A stretch of DNA of 64,000 bases from Oscillatoria nigro-viridis PCC 7112 (lineage in GTDB: Bacteria > Cyanobacteriota > Cyanobacteriia > Cyanobacteriales > Microcoleaceae), in NCBI RefSeq assembly GCF_000317475.1, contig NC_019729.1, forward strand, positions 5,470,501 through 5,534,500. The letters are read 5' to 3'. The notes beneath the pieces are model-generated. The model was not told the origin of the DNA. It did not search any database and worked only from the letters and a program-made list of their open reading frames with translations. Shown here one piece after another: positions 34,646 through 44,800 of the stretch. The position numbers were made by a program, and so were the translations under genes. Position 1 is the stretch's first letter, and the number at the start of each line of letters is the position of its first letter.

Positions 34646-37261
34646 ATGCTTGAATCTTACCGCCGTACCGCTGCCGAACGGGCCCGTGAGGGAATTCCAC
34701 CGCTGCCGCTAGACGCCCAGCAAACGTCAGAACTGTGTGAACTGCTGAAAAATCCGCCGGCACAAGAAGAAGAAACCTTAATAGAATTATTACGCGATCG
34801 CGTCCCCCCCGGAGTAGACAGCGCCGCCTACGTCAAAGCTGGTTTTCTAACTGGCATTGCTAAAGGCGAAATCCACAGCCCCCTAATTGCTCCCAAATGG
34901 GCAGTTTACCTGCTGGGGACAATGATGGGCGGTTACAACGTCCAATCTTTAATCGATTTGCTCGATCCTACTGCCGAAACCGCCATTCCCGCCACCGCAG
35001 CCCGGGCACTGAGCAAAACGCTGTTAGTATTCGACGCTTTCCACGACGTTATAGCTTTGTCTGATACCAATCCCTACGCCAAGCAGGTAGTCGATTCTTG
35101 GGCGGATGCCGAGTGGTTTACGGGTCGTCCTGTGTTGCCAGAAGCGATTACTGTTACAGTCTTCAAAGTTCCTGGAGAAACCAATACTGACGACTTGTCG
35201 CCAGCACCTCATGCTACCACGCGGCCGGACATTCCCCTGCACGCTTTGGCGATGCTGGAAAGTAAGATGCCTGGGGCTTTGCAAACCATTGCAGAATTGA
35301 AGCAAAAAGGTCATCCCGTAGCCTACGTCGGCGATGTTGTCGGTACCGGTTCGTCGCGGAAATCGGCGATTAATTCCGTGCTCTGGCATATTGGCAATGA
35401 TATTCCGTTTGTGCCGAACAAGCGCAGCGGCGGTTATATTTTAGGAGGTGCGATCGCCCCGATATTCTTCAATACCGCTGAAGATTCCGGCGCATTGCCG
35501 ATCGAATGCGATGTCTCCAAAATGGAAACAGGAATGGTAATTACCATCCATCCCTACAAAGGCGAAATCACCAACGAAGCCGGAGAAATCATCTCCACAT
35601 TCACCCTCAAACCCGACACAATTCTAGACGAAGTTCGTGCCGGCGGCCGAATTCCGCTATTAATTGGACGAACTTTAACCGACAAAACCCGCGCAGCTTT
35701 AGGACTAGAACCCAGCACTATTTTTACCCGTCCCACAATCCCAGTAGATACGGGCAAAGGCTTCACTTTAGCACAAAAAATGGTAGGCAAAGCTTGCGGT
35801 TTGTCCGGCGTTCGTCCCGGTACATCTTGCGAACCAGCCATGACAACAGTCGGCTCGCAAGATACCACCGGGCCGATGACTCGGGACGAATTGAAAGAAC
35901 TTGCTTGTTTGGGATTTAGCGCCGATTTGGTAATTCAAAGTTTCTGCCACACCGCCGCTTATCCGAAACCTGTTGATGTCAAAACTCACCATGAATTACC
36001 CGATTTCATGTCACAGCGCGGGGGCATAGCTTTGCGTCCGGGAGACGGCATTATTCACTCTTGGCTGAACCGAATGTTGTTGCCGGATACAGTGGGAACC
36101 GGCGGCGATTCTCACACTCGTTTTCCTTTGGGAATTTCCTTTCCTGCGGGTTCGGGATTGGTGGCTTTTGCTGCCGCCTTGGGGGTCATGCCTTTGGATA
36201 TGCCGGAATCAGTTTTAGTGCGGTTCAAAGGTAAATTGCAGCCCGGAGTAACGCTGCGGGATGTTGTGAATGCAATTCCCTATGTGGCGATTCAAAAAGG
36301 TTTGCTAACCGTCGAAAAACAGAACAAGAAAAATATCTTTTCTGGGCGGATTATGGAGATTGAAGGTTTGCCCGATTTGAAGGTCGAGCAGGCTTTTGAA
36401 TTGACCGATGCGACGGCCGAGCGTTCTTGCGCTGGATGCACGATTAAATTGAGCGTGGAGACTGTTTCCGAGTACATTCGCTCCAATGTCGCGCTGCTGA
36501 AAAACATGGTGGCGCGGGGCTATCAAGATGCGCGGACGATGATGCGCCGGGTGGCGAAGATGGAGGAATGGCTGGCAAATCCGGTGCTGATGGAGGCGGA
36601 TGCTGATGCGGAATACGTTGAAATCATCGAAATCGATCTGAACGAGATTACAGAACCCATTGTGGCTGCTCCCAATGACCCGGATAATGTTAAGTTGTTG
36701 AGTGAGGTTGCGGGCGATCGGGTTGACGAAGTATTTGTCGGTTCTTGCATGACAAATATCGGTCACTACCGCGCCACAGCGAAGGTGTTGGAAGGTGCAG
36801 GGGAAGTGAAAACTCGCCTGTGGATTTGTCCGCCCACTCGGATGGACGAACAGCAACTCAAAGAAGAAGGTTATTACAGTATTTTTGGAGCCGCTGGAGC
36901 GCGTACAGAAATGCCGGGATGCAGTCTTTGTATGGGCAATCAAGCGCGGGTTAAAGATGCGACAACGGTTTTTTCAACTTCTACTCGTAACTTTAACAAC
37001 CGCATGGGCAAAGACGCGCAAGTTTATCTCGGTTCGGCGGAATTGGCAGCAGTTTGTTCGCTGTTAGGTCGAATTCCCACAGTCCAAGAATACAATGACA
37101 TTGTGTCGAAGAGAATCGATCCTTTTGCGGGTGATTTGTATCGGTATTTGAATTTCGATCAAATTGCTGGTTTTGAGGATGAAGGCAGAGTGATTGCTTT
37201 GGAAGATATGCCTCGCATTGAGGATCTTTTGGGGATTCCTGATGGTGTGTTGAGCAAGTAA
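34646..37261 (+). CDS. acnB: Bifunctional aconitate hydratase 2/2-methylisocitrate dehydratase (AcnB)
   Basis: AcnB interconverts citrate and isocitrate in the citric acid cycle using a [4Fe-4S] cluster. The 871-residue length and the order (N-terminal HEAT-like helical domain, domain 4 inserted early, then domains 1-3) are those of AcnB, not AcnA. Cluster ligands are seen at Cys701 in SCMTNIGH and Cys759/Cys762 in PGCSLCMGNQ. Other conserved blocks include TDDLSPAPHATTRPDIPLHA, GTGSSRKSAINSVLWH and GTGGDSHTRFPLGISFPAGSG. ATG 34646 is preceded by GGAGAGAGGAGAA, a strong ribosome site. It is a single gene; a palindrome immediately after the stop may terminate it. Confidence 0.98.
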   Translation: MLESYRRTAAERAREGIPPLPLDAQQTSELCELLKNPPAQEEETLIELLRDRVPPGVDSAAYVKAGFLTGIAKGEIHSPLIAPKWAVYLLGTMMGGYNVQSLIDLLDPTAETAIPATAARALSKTLLVFDAFHDVIALSDTNPYAKQVVDSWADAEWFTGRPVLPEAITVTVFKVPGETNTDDLSPAPHATTRPDIPLHALAMLESKMPGALQTIAELKQKGHPVAYVGDVVGTGSSRKSAINSVLWHIGNDIPFVPNKRSGGYILGGAIAPIFFNTAEDSGALPIECDVSKMETGMVITIHPYKGEITNEAGEIISTFTLKPDTILDEVRAGGRIPLLIGRTLTDKTRAALGLEPSTIFTRPTIPVDTGKGFTLAQKMVGKACGLSGVRPGTSCEPAMTTVGSQDTTGPMTRDELKELACLGFSADLVIQSFCHTAAYPKPVDVKTHHELPDFMSQRGGIALRPGDGIIHSWLNRMLLPDTVGTGGDSHTRFPLGISFPAGSGLVAFAAALGVMPLDMPESVLVRFKGKLQPGVTLRDVVNAIPYVAIQKGLLTVEKQNKKNIFSGRIMEIEGLPDLKVEQAFELTDATAERSCAGCTIKLSVETVSEYIRSNVALLKNMVARGYQDARTMMRRVAKMEEWLANPVLMEADADAEYVEIIEIDLNEITEPIVAAPNDPDNVKLLSEVAGDRVDEVFVGSCMTNIGHYRATAKVLEGAGEVKTRLWICPPTRMDEQQLKEEGYYSIFGAAGARTEMPGCSLCMGNQARVKDATTVFSTSTRNFNNRMGKDAQVYLGSAELAAVCSLLGRIPTVQEYNDIVSKRIDPFAGDLYRYLNFDQIAGFEDEGRVIALEDMPRIEDLLGIPDGVLSK

Positions 37262-37265
37262 AAAG

Positions 37266-37294
37266 CGGGGCGGGCCATAGCCCGCCCTTTGTTT
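37266..37294 (+). terminator. GC-rich palindrome plus T-rich tail after acnB
   Basis: GGGGCGGGCCATAGCCCGCCCTTTG is an inverted repeat of 7-8 bp (GGGCGGGC/GCCCGCCC) starting 4 bases after the acnB stop and followed by TTTGTTTATAAT. The stem is the same family as the core of the MITE at 4001-4105, so a dispersed repeat may be serving as the terminator. Confidence 0.55.
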
Positions 37295-37420
37295 ATAATA
37301 TGAGTAGGGGTTCACGCCTGCATCTCTAATTCACGTCCAGGATATTGCTCGACCCGCCCCCATCCCCTTTTCGTAAATCAATCAAACTTCATATAAATCT
37401 GAGAAAGGAGAAAAGTGATT

Positions 37421-37777
37421 ATGCCTGAGCAAGCTTTAATCAACGAAAGCCAAGCGACAGCAACTTCAGCGCCAGAAACTCGCATAGGTGAAGAAATTGT
37501 AGATTTTTTGCGGGAGATTCAGCAAACTCCGAGAGAATATTGGCCAAACTTACTTCAGATGATTCGGCTATTTCGCTCCACAGTAACAATGAAGCCAGGA
37601 ACCCCCGATACTTCGATAAAAGCTACAGACGAAATTAAGACCATCGATCCCGTACAGCAGCACGAAGCTCTGAGCAAATTGCTACAGTCTTGGGTTGACG
37701 ATGGAGATGAACAGGAGCAAACAGAAACCGCTGAAGTTCTCCGCAAGGCACTAGAAGAAAACCCCGTGCATATATAA
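37421..37777 (+). CDS. Small acidic protein upstream of a PIN protein, possible antitoxin
   Basis: This 118-residue acidic protein starts at ATG 37421 (GAAAGGAG about 10 bases upstream; a GTG at 37415 is too close to it). No DNA-binding fold is obvious. Residues 20-55 (GEEIVDFLREIQQTPREYWPNLLQMIRLFRS) form a likely amphipathic helical pair, and the C-terminus (QQHEALSKLLQSWVDDGDEQEQTETAEVLRKALEE) is strongly helical. It ends 9 bp before the PIN-domain gene, so they form an operon; acidic helical partners of PIN nucleases are usually antitoxins. Cyanobacterial genomes often carry this pair. Function is inferred from context only. Confidence 0.65.
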   Translation: MPEQALINESQATATSAPETRIGEEIVDFLREIQQTPREYWPNLLQMIRLFRSTVTMKPGTPDTSIKATDEIKTIDPVQQHEALSKLLQSWVDDGDEQEQTETAEVLRKALEENPVHI

Positions 37778-37786
37778 GAGCATTCC

Positions 37787-38242
37787 ATGAGCAGAATAGT
37801 GTTGTTAGATTCTGGGCCGTTAGGAATTGTTACCAATCCCAAAGCCACCTCTCCTTTATATCAAGAGGGCAAACTTTGGCTGCAATCTTTGCCACAGAAA
37901 GGTTACATTGTAATGCTCCCTGAAATTGCTGACTACGAAGTGCGACGGGAGTCGATCCGCGCCGGTAAATTAGCAGGTATTCAACGGCTTGATGAACTTA
38001 AATCGCAACTTCCCTACCGTCCTTTGACTACAGAAGTAATGCTTTTAGCCGCTCAGTTGTGGGCGCAAGCGAGAATGAGAGGAAGACCAACTGCAGAAGC
38101 CAATGCACTTGACGGGGATGTGATTTTGGCGGCTCAAGCAATATTGGAGGCAAGTAAAGGCAATCAGGTGGTAATTGCCACGACAAATGTGGGGCATTTG
38201 TCGCAATTTGTTGATGCTCGCGAGTGGCGGCTAATTGAGTAA
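37787..38242 (+). CDS. PIN-domain nuclease-like protein (VapC-like)
   Basis: This 151-residue protein has the PIN pattern: Asp8 in IVLLDSGPLG, a middle Glu in LPEIADYEVRRE, and a C-terminal Asp pair in ANALDGDVILAAQA with a final strand VVIATTNVGHLSQF. PIN domains are Mg-dependent ribonucleases; VapC toxins cleave tRNA or rRNA. The D-x-G-P-L start and the GDVILAAQ block are typical of the cyanobacterial nucleic-acid-binding PIN family, whose toxicity is mostly untested. It follows the small acidic gene by 9 bp (37778-37786). Confidence 0.85.
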   Translation: MSRIVLLDSGPLGIVTNPKATSPLYQEGKLWLQSLPQKGYIVMLPEIADYEVRRESIRAGKLAGIQRLDELKSQLPYRPLTTEVMLLAAQLWAQARMRGRPTAEANALDGDVILAAQAILEASKGNQVVIATTNVGHLSQFVDAREWRLIE

Positions 38243-38327
38243 TGTTTAAATCGATCGCACTTACCCTATCCCTGCTATACTTTGAGCTACAGATATTTTT
38301 ACAGACACCGTTGGCGAGATAAACAGG

Positions 38328-38708
38328 ATGGTGGAAACAGTGGACACAATCGAAAAAACTGACGATCGCACACAAACCCGCTACTGGGGCAAAGTTACAG
38401 TCATAGACGCGGGCGATCGTTATAAGATCAATCGCATTGAAGTCAAGCCGGGGCATCACATCAGCACCCAAATGCACTATCACCGCAGCGAACACTGGGT
38501 TGTCGTCTCCGGTACCGCTAAAGTTATCTGCGACGACAAAGAGACGATTCTCATGCAGAAACAGTCAACCTACGTTCCCATGAATACTGCTCACCGCGTA
38601 GAAAATCCAGGCGTTATTCCCCTGGTGATGATTGAAATCCAAAATGGTGAATACCTCGGCGATGATGACATTATCCGCTTCGCTCAAGATGCTCACGAGG
38701 AAGATTGA
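38328..38708 (+). CDS. Cupin-domain protein, mannose-6-phosphate isomerase C-terminal type
   Basis: This 126-residue single-domain cupin has RYWGKVTVIDAGDRYKINRIEVKPGHHISTQMHYHRSEHWVVVSGTAKV, then PMNTAHRVENPGVIPLVMIEIQNGEYLGDDDIIRF, which is the MPI type II C-terminal domain. The metal ligands H-x-H-...-E (MHYHRSEHW) and the later His in NTAHR are present. In bifunctional ManC/AlgA proteins this domain isomerises mannose-6-phosphate and fructose-6-phosphate; free-standing cyanobacterial copies have no proven role. ATG 38328 is near the end of the promoter region and has GGCGAGATAAACAGG upstream. Confidence 0.88.
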   Translation: MVETVDTIEKTDDRTQTRYWGKVTVIDAGDRYKINRIEVKPGHHISTQMHYHRSEHWVVVSGTAKVICDDKETILMQKQSTYVPMNTAHRVENPGVIPLVMIEIQNGEYLGDDDIIRFAQDAHEED

Positions 38709-38732
38709 TCCTAAATCCCCAAATATGAAGCA

Positions 38733-39112
38733 ATCGCAGACGCCAGGGAAAAGCTTCGCACACCGAACAATGACAATCAAGCTTCCAGGATACAAGCCCC
38801 CGGATTCATCCGTCCAGAAATAAAAAACCTGTATCCGATAAAGGAACCCCCGAATTTATCCGTGGGGTCGCCTCTAAAATCTAAAATCTAAAATCTAAAA
38901 TCTAAAATCTAAAATCTAAAATCGCGCAATCGATCGCAGACGCCAGGGAAAAGCTTCGCACACCGAACAATGACAATCAAGCTTCCAGGATACAAGCCCC
39001 CGGATTCATCCGTCCAGAAATAAAAAACCTGTATCCGATAAAGGAACCCCCGAATTTATCCGTGGGGTCGCCTCTAAAATCTAAAATCTAAAATCTAAAA
39101 TCTAAAATCGAT
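38733..39112. repeat. Tandem duplication of a 200-bp segment with TCTAAAA tracts
   Basis: ATCGCAGACGCCAGGGAAAAG starts at 38733 and again at 38933 (period 200). The two copies are essentially identical over about 140 bp and then differ in the number of TCTAAAA heptamers (about seven at 38876-38924, five at 39076-39110). No gene is seen in the 38709-39243 gap. The identity implies a recent duplication. Confidence 0.92.
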
Positions 39113-39160
39113 TGACCTACGCAGCGACCGGAAACAAGATAAATCCTACAATTAAAACTT

Positions 39161-39186
39161 TAGGGGCAATTTCATAATTGCCCCTA
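39161..39186. terminator. Hairpin between convergent genes
   Basis: TAGGGGCAATT-TCAT-AATTGCCCCTA is a perfect 11-bp stem with a 4-base loop, followed on the + strand by ACTTATT. It lies between the cupin gene (+) and the pentapeptide gene (-) and probably works in both directions. Confidence 0.7.
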
Positions 39187-39243
39187 ACTTATTATATTAA
39201 GTTCGTTAATCAGCAGAATTTGATATAGCAAGTGGCGATCGTC

Positions 39244-39903
39244 CTACGGCAAAGAAGCGTTTTTCAAATCTACATTTGCCATATTGGCATTCTTTAAATT
39301 AGCACCTGTCAAGTCCGAACCGTTCAAATTTGCACCGTTCAAATTTGCATTGGTCAAATTTGCATCCCGCAAGTTGACTCCCTGTACGTCTACTCCCGAC
39401 AAACTGCCACCTCTGAGGCTGACATTAGATAAATTCGCTATAGACTGGCGAGCATTTCTCAGGTTTGCACCAGCCAAATTGGCGCTTTCTAAATTAGCGC
39501 CGATTAAATTAGCGCTGGTGAGGTTGGTATTTTTCAAACTCGCAATCACTAAACCCGCCAAACTCAGATTAGCGCGGCTCAAATCAGCACCCTCCAAATT
39601 AGCCCCGTGCATTTTAGCCGCAATTAAACTCGCACCTTGCAATTTAGCTTGTTTCAGATTTGCTTGATTCAGTTTGGCTTCGTTCAAATTTGCACCGTTC
39701 AAATTTGCACCGCTCAGATTCGCACCGCTCAAATCTGCCCCAGTCAAATCAATACCAGCAAGCTGCGCTCCTGTCAAGTCGCATTGGCTACATTTTTGAG
39801 TTTCTAATAATTGCTTGACGTGTGATACGTTTTCTGCCTTTACTCCAGAGGCACAACCGATCGCAATCAGCAGCCCTGTTGTTGTTAAAATTCCAAGTTT
39901 CAT
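39244..39903 (-). CDS. Exported pentapeptide-repeat protein
   Basis: This 219-residue protein has an N-terminal signal sequence (MKLGILTTTGLLIAIGCASGVKA; the IAIGC stretch could also be a lipobox). A two-Cys segment TQKCSQCDL (about residues 35-43) is followed by about 33 tandem A-(N/D)-L-x-x pentapeptides from residue 44 to 216, forming a right-handed quadrilateral beta-helix. Cyanobacteria have many such periplasmic or lumenal pentapeptide proteins with no known ligand. The second-Cys segment just before the repeats is common to this subtype. ATG 39903 has GGTGAGGGTGAGT upstream. It stands alone on the minus strand between two hairpins or repeats. Confidence 0.92.
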   Translation of the reverse strand: MKLGILTTTGLLIAIGCASGVKAENVSHVKQLLETQKCSQCDLTGAQLAGIDLTGADLSGANLSGANLNGANLNEAKLNQANLKQAKLQGASLIAAKMHGANLEGADLSRANLSLAGLVIASLKNTNLTSANLIGANLESANLAGANLRNARQSIANLSNVSLRGGSLSGVDVQGVNLRDANLTNANLNGANLNGSDLTGANLKNANMANVDLKNASLP

Positions 39904-40064
39904 ATACTCACCCTCACCAATATCTCTCTCTTAATAATATCCCACATTATTAAAGAGGGTTGGGTGATCGGTCTCTTTGATAAACTGTGACAATCGTCAC
40001 CCTGTTGTGCACAAAATATGCAATAATTATTGACGTTTCAACTCCGAGAAATTATTGTAAAGAA

Positions 40065-41714
40065 TTATTGCTTTTTCAGGAACCAAAAAGGAAAAGATTG
40101 CGTCGGTTCTAGACGAACGCCCGTGATTGTGTTCTGAGCAAATGTATAGTCCTTATCCTGCCAAAGAGGAATGAAAGGTACATCTTGACCCAGTATGTCT
40201 TGAATTTCGGCAAATATGGCTTTGCGGGTTTGAGGGTTTGTTTCTTTGCGCTGCTTGTCGATCAGTTGATTTACCCGATCGCTATAATAAAACGAACCCT
40301 GACTTTGACTTGCACCCTTGGAGCAGCCCCCAGCTTCCGAACCTGTGGCACAATCTAAAAACGGCTGAATGTAATTGTCAGCGTCAAAAAAGTCGGCAGA
40401 CCAATCCACTAAAACCGCTGGATAAATGCCCTTCTCTATGTTTTGAAACAAAGTCGGAGATTCAACGCTGTTAATTTCTACCTGCATTATCCCGTCCATT
40501 TTAAGTTTAGTTTGCGCCTCGATCGTACTCGCGACTAAAGCTCTTTTTCTGGAAGCCGAAGCATACCAAATTGGCAGAACAAAAGGATTTGTGGCCGAGT
40601 ATCCAGCTTTCGTTAAAAGTTCCTTGGCTTTTGCGGTGTTGGCGTCGCCGTAAAGTTCTTTGAAAACCGGTTTTTGAACGTCCAAGGTTGTGGGAATCAG
40701 ACTGTAAAGCGGTTGTGCTTGTCTCTGCAGTACGCGATCGTTAATCAGCGGGCGATCCATCACTGCTGCGATCGCTTGTCTCACTTCTAACTTATCCAGC
40801 GGTTTAGACTTGATATTCAGCGTCATGTAATTAACCGTACTGCTTTCCCCCGCGATTTCCTGCCATTTCCCTTTTTTTGCTCCCCCATCCAAGCTGCGAA
40901 CTTGATCTGCATCCAGAGACAAATAAGCCACATCGATCGCACCAGTCTGAAAAGTATTGAACAAATTTGACGAACTAGAAAGCAGCAAAATGTCAATTCC
41001 TTGATTGACCGGCTTTTCCCCCCAATACTTGTCAAACACGTCAAACTTGAGAGAATCGCTGCCGTACTTCGCCAACTTGTAACGTCCAGTTCCCACAAAG
41101 GTATCGGGTTTAAATTTACCCTGCCCAATCTCGTAAGCTTTCGGAGAAACGGCACACATACCCGAAAATGTCAACAGGGAAGGAAAAGCAGCAAAAGGCT
41201 TTTTGAGTTGAAAAGTTAATTCGTATTCGCCCGTCGCTTTCACCGATTCTACTGCATCGCTCAACAACAAAGCCGGACTGCCGCCATTTTTGATAAACCG
41301 CTGCAAGGAAAATTCCATTGCTGCGGCGTTAAACGGTGTGTCGTCGTGAAAAATAACGCCTTGACGCAAGGGAATTGTATATGTCAATCCGTCTTTGCTA
41401 ACTGTTGGCATTGCTGTCGCTAAGTCGGGGATTAACTTTGTAGTTCCAGACTCGTAGGTGTAGAGAGTGTCGCCCAAATTGCGTAGCAATTGTCCTGATA
41501 TGGTTTCGTAAGCGTCCGCAGGGTCGATCGTCCGCAATTTCAAAGTTGTGCCAATAGTAACGCGGTTATTAGTATTTTCGCCGCTCGCATTTACCGAGCG
41601 ACGCGATCCCTGTCCGCAACTTGCAGTTAACAAGCAGCACAGAAAGAACAGAGCTATCGCTTTAATCACTGAAGGTTTTATAGATATTCTAGACTGCTGC
41701 TTGTTGATGATCAT
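40065..41714 (-). CDS. ABC transporter solute-binding lipoprotein, family 5 (peptide/nickel type)
   Basis: This SBP_bac_5 protein of about 549 residues has a lipoprotein signal (LLTASC lipobox, Cys about residue 33 from ATG 41714). The conserved core is seen: LRTIDPADAYETISGQLLRNLGDTLYTYESGTTKLIPDLATAMPTVSKDGLTYTIPLRQGVIFHDDTPFNAAA, GTGRYKL, YMTLNIKSKPLDKLEVRQAIAAVMDR, and the C-terminal IPLWQDKDYTF. It captures an oligopeptide-like or similar ligand outside the inner membrane and delivers it to an ABC permease; no permease or ATPase gene is adjacent, so the partner is elsewhere. I chose ATG 41714 (MIINKQQ); an ATG at 41735 in frame adds seven residues. Confidence 0.92.
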   Translation of the reverse strand: MIINKQQSRISIKPSVIKAIALFFLCCLLTASCGQGSRRSVNASGENTNNRVTIGTTLKLRTIDPADAYETISGQLLRNLGDTLYTYESGTTKLIPDLATAMPTVSKDGLTYTIPLRQGVIFHDDTPFNAAAMEFSLQRFIKNGGSPALLLSDAVESVKATGEYELTFQLKKPFAAFPSLLTFSGMCAVSPKAYEIGQGKFKPDTFVGTGRYKLAKYGSDSLKFDVFDKYWGEKPVNQGIDILLLSSSSNLFNTFQTGAIDVAYLSLDADQVRSLDGGAKKGKWQEIAGESSTVNYMTLNIKSKPLDKLEVRQAIAAVMDRPLINDRVLQRQAQPLYSLIPTTLDVQKPVFKELYGDANTAKAKELLTKAGYSATNPFVLPIWYASASRKRALVASTIEAQTKLKMDGIMQVEINSVESPTLFQNIEKGIYPAVLVDWSADFFDADNYIQPFLDCATGSEAGGCSKGASQSQGSFYYSDRVNQLIDKQRKETNPQTRKAIFAEIQDILGQDVPFIPLWQDKDYTFAQNTITGVRLEPTQSFPFWFLKKQ

Positions 41715-41886
41715 CGTCTTTTTTTGACACTCCAAATTAGTGATTATATTATCAGGACTTACGCACTGTTAGACTAGAAACCGGATTTATTGCTAGATTC
41801 TCCTGCAATACAAATATCGCTGCCTAGCCAGAGCAACTTAAAAGCTTGGTGATGTTCGATCGGCTTGAACTCGATCGGATCGATCC

Positions 41887-44800
41887 TTAGAGCTTGCTGG
41901 GCCATGACTGTTCTTGCTTGCGAAGTGCGGCGATCGTCTTAATTAATTCATCCGGTTCGATCGGCTTTGCCAGATGTCGCTGAAATCCAGCTTGCAAAGC
42001 TTGCTTGTGATTAAACTCGCCTGCATAGGCAGTCAGGGCGATCGCGGGAATCAGCCCACCCCGTTCTGGCGGCAGGCCTCTCACTTGCCGCAACAGCATA
42101 TAGCCATCCATCCCCGGCATTCCAATGTCGCTCAACAGGACATCTGGCTGGAAATTAGTCAACGCTGTGAGGGCTTCTGAAGCGACAGCAACAGTCACTA
42201 CCACTGCACCAGCATCTTCTAGCAAAAAGCAAATCAACTCTCGCATATCCGGTTCATCATCTACCACCAGTATCCGCATCCCGGATAACGGTTCATCCGC
42301 AGTCGATCGTTCCGAAAATCCTGCAAGAGAGTTTTCTTGTCCCTTTACCTTCGGTGATAGGGGCAGCCTTACAGTAAAGGTAGCTCCTAGCCCTTCACCC
42401 TGGCTCTCTGCCGCCACGGTACCGCCGTGAAGTTCCACTAGATGCCGCACGATCGCCAGCCCCAATCCCAAGCCACCAAACTTGCGGGTTGTAGCGCCAT
42501 CTTTTTGCCGGAAGTAGTCAAACACGTAGGGTAAAAACTCCGGTGCGATGCCAATCCCTGTATCCGCCACCGTAATTTGAGCGCGATCGCCAACACGAGT
42601 CAAATTCACCTCAACGCGCCCCCCGGCCGAAGTGAATTTGACCGCATTGGAAACCAGATTCCAGACAACTTGCTGCAAACGGCCCGCATCCCCCAAAATT
42701 TGTCCGATCTGAGGATCTAACACAGTCCGAATCTCAATGGATTTGGCAACAGCAGCCAAATTGACAGTTTCGATCGCCGATTCCACAGTTAAAGCTAAAT
42801 CGACTGCACGAATATTAAGACTGAGCTTGCCTTGGAGAATTTTCGAGACATCGAGCAAATCTTCAATCAGTTCAGTTTGCAGCTTGGCATTGCGTTCGAT
42901 CGTCGCTAACGCCTGTGCGGTTTTCGCAGCATCCAGCTTGCCAGTTTGCAAAAGCTTTGACCACCCCAAGATGGGATTGAGGGGCGATCGCAATTCATGG
43001 GATAGTACCGCTAAAAACTCATCCTTGATCCGACTTGCCTGTCTTAGCTGTTCCGCTTGCTGCTGGAGTGAAGCGTTTAGGTTTGCCCGTTCCAGAGCGA
43101 TCGCGATCTGGTCGCAGGTCGATCGCAGCAGATCGATTTCTGCAGCCGTAAAGTGCGTCCGAGTCAGGCTGGCAAATGAGAGCGTTCCTAATAACTGCCC
43201 TTGAGCGATTAACGGTTGACCCGCGTAAGCCGTGATGCCCAGTTCACAGAGGGCTTTAGCATTGGGATGAGTGGAGAGTTCGGCTTGATTCAAGACAAGT
43301 TGCTGCTGCGTTTGGGCAACCAGTCCGCAGAGATATTCACCTAATTCGATCCATGCGATCGCCTGCGCCCTTTCTTGTGAGATGCCATCATAGTTTCTCA
43401 AATGCAGCATCCGGCGGTTGTCTTTTTCTTCCACCATGAAGTTGTAGTAAGAGTGCAGATCGAGTTGCACTGCAAGTTTGCGGAATAGCCCGTGCATCAA
43501 AGCCAGAGGGTGTTCTGTATTCAAGAGATCGCGGGTAGTTTCATACAGCAATTGCAGTCGCTCACTTGCTTGCCGTTGTGCGGTCTTGTCCTGCATGATT
43601 TTGACAAATCCCTGCGGACAATCGGCTTCATTAAGCAGGGGCATCATCAATCCACTGGCCCAAAAGCGATTCCCATCTTTGCGGACGTGCCAGCGTTCGT
43701 CTTCTGCCCGTCCTTGCGTTAGAGCGCTTTGCATCTCGTACTCGGCTTGTCCTTGTTCGTTATCTTCGGGTGTGAAGATCGTCCGACTCGGGCAACCAAT
43801 TGCTTCTGTCTCGGTATAGCCCAACAGCCGTTGGGCCCCTGAGTTCCAACTGGCAATGATGCCGTTAAGGTCGATGGTGAAGATGGCATAATCTTTGGCG
43901 CTTTCAAAGATCAGGCGGAGGCGGGATTCACTCTCGCGCAGGGCTTCCTCAGCTTGTTTGTGGTCTTCAATATCAACACAGGAACCGATGTAGCCCAAGA
44001 ACTGACCTTCCAATCCGTACCGAGGAACACCTTCATCCATAATCCAACGGTATATGCCATCACAGCGTTTCAAGCGATATTCCATCTTGAACGGTTGACG
44101 GGCATCAAAGGCAGTCACATAGGTGTCTAAACACCGATCGAGGTCGTCGGGGTGGACTCCTTCTGTCCAACCATTGCCCCTTTCTTGCTCGATCGTCCGT
44201 CCGGTAAAGTTTAGCCACGGGACGTTGAAGTAATAACAGAGTTTATCGGTGCGGGCCATCCAAATCAGCACAGGGGCGGCATCTGCCATCAGCCGGAACC
44301 GTGCCTCACTCTCCCGCAGTGTGGCTTCGGCTTGTTTGCGATCGGTGATATCGTTGACCAGTGTTACAAACCCTTCAACTTTTCCCTGGCTGTTGAAGCG
44401 GGGAACATAGGTCGCATCGATCTCGCGGGTTCCACCATCTTTGTAGGAAATTTGGCTTTCAAAGGTCACTTCCTGTCCTGCCAAGACTTGCTCAACATAA
44501 GGACGAATCCCTTCATAGCCAGTTTCGCCTAAAACTTCTTGGAGGTGCTTGCCATAGATTTGGGCTGCCGGATGTCCAAACCATTCTTCATATGCTCGAT
44601 TGTTGAAGCGGTAGCGCTGGTCTGAGTCTACAAAGGAAATCAAGGCAGGCACGGCATTGGTAACTAAACGGAGCTCTGCTTCTCGTTGTTGCAATACCTC
44701 CTCGGCCTGTTTGCGATCGGTGACATTTCGGAAAAAAATGGTAATCCCGTTCGCGGCCGGGTAGGTGCGAACGTCATACCACCGATCGCGATCCGGATAA

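Noticed and set aside
36305..36943. 212-residue minus-strand frame
   Set aside because: It lies antisense inside acnB and is a by-product of its codon use.
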